Positions 20,076 through 20,167 of a stretch of 20,167 bases of DNA are shown piece after piece. Location: positions 1 to 20,167 of the forward strand of contig CAYJGR010000042.1 in assembly GCA_964370005.1 (NCBI GenBank). Reading direction: 5' to 3'. Position 1 is the first letter of the stretch. Each line of letters begins with the position of its first letter. The position numbers were made by a program, and so were the translations under genes. The notes below the pieces were generated by a model. That model searched no databases. It was not told where the DNA came from and was given only the letters and a program-made list of their open reading frames with translations. This DNA comes from Heteroruminococcus sp964370005 (GTDB lineage Bacteria > Bacillota > Clostridia > Oscillospirales > Ruminococcaceae).

Positions 20076-20167
20076 ATGAAATTAAAAAGATTTTTTGCTT
20101 TGATGTTAGCACTTGCCCTTAGCCTAACCATGTTGCAGGGGGTGGCGTTTGGGGTTACTCCCGCCCC
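20076..20167 (+). CDS. Secreted protein, N-terminal signal peptide only (runs off window)
   Basis: Thirty codons are visible. They encode a typical Sec signal peptide: MKLKR, then a hydrophobic stretch rich in Leu and Ala, ending near GVAFGVTPA, where cleavage is likely. The start at 20076 lies 7 nt after AAAAGGAG; an ATG at 20070 is too close to it. A consensus promoter lies about 50 nt upstream, so this is the first gene of a new unit. The mature protein cannot be identified. Confidence 0.8.
   Translation, partial: MKLKRFFALMLALALSLTMLQGVAFGVTPA

Noticed and set aside
1..20167. tRNA, rRNA, phage, transposase or CRISPR genes
   Set aside because: None recognised by reading on either strand; no transposase motifs, no tRNA-like cloverleaf was noticed outside the T-box leader.

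Overview
The window looks like chromosomal DNA of an anaerobic Gram-positive bacterium of the Clostridia, probably an uncultured gut or sediment lineage assembled as a draft or metagenome bin. The grounds are strong AGGAGG-type ribosome binding sites, sigma-A promoters with 16-17 nt spacers, a tRNA-Trp T-box leader, a bcd-etfB-etfA block, a DUF4860 pilus-type cluster, and two runs of N (100 N at 3921-4020, 10 N at 7780-7789) that mark assembly gaps. The genus cannot be given from the sequence.

Layout. 1-1113 is the 3' end of ftsH (+), closed by a bidirectional terminator shared with the next, convergent unit. 3760-1193 (-) is a marR-type regulator followed by a long gene that joins a MATE efflux transporter to a cytidylate-kinase-like domain. 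A divergent promoter region with a 16-bp palindrome (about 3795-3910) separates it from 4066-7526 (+), a MaoC-type enoyl-CoA hydratase, an acyl-CoA (butyryl-CoA type) dehydrogenase and both electron-transfer flavoprotein subunits, ending at a strong terminator. A short damaged, low-complexity stretch with a gap follows.

10236-7987 (-) is an arsenic/metalloid-type operon: ArsP/DUF318 permease, small 2[4Fe-4S] ferredoxin, thioredoxin-fold protein with a long cysteine-rich N-terminus, and low-molecular-weight-phosphatase-type arsenate reductase. Its promoter lies among inverted repeats that look like operator sites, but no regulator gene is present in the window. Divergent to it, 10472-12112 (+) is a Trp T-box leader and a stand-alone trpB. 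A gene-free stretch with GC-rich hairpins (12113-12480) follows.

12582-14669 (+) encodes a large secreted, C-terminally membrane-anchored surface protein with a Thr-Pro stalk. 14813-19612 (+) is an apparently single operon: a transglutaminase-like lipoprotein, a PilC/GspF-type platform protein, four small single-pass pilin-like proteins (one with a prepilin motif, one DUF4860) and a PilT-like ATPase. The last 500 nt hold another hairpin cluster and then the promoter, ribosome binding site and signal peptide of a further secreted protein that runs off the window.

The items most worth a second look are the MATE/cytidylate-kinase fusion under a MarR regulator, the cysteine-rich thioredoxin in the metalloid operon, the lipoprotein transglutaminase coupled to a compact type IV pilus-like cluster whose only ATPase looks like PilT, and hairpin families recurring in separate intergenic regions.
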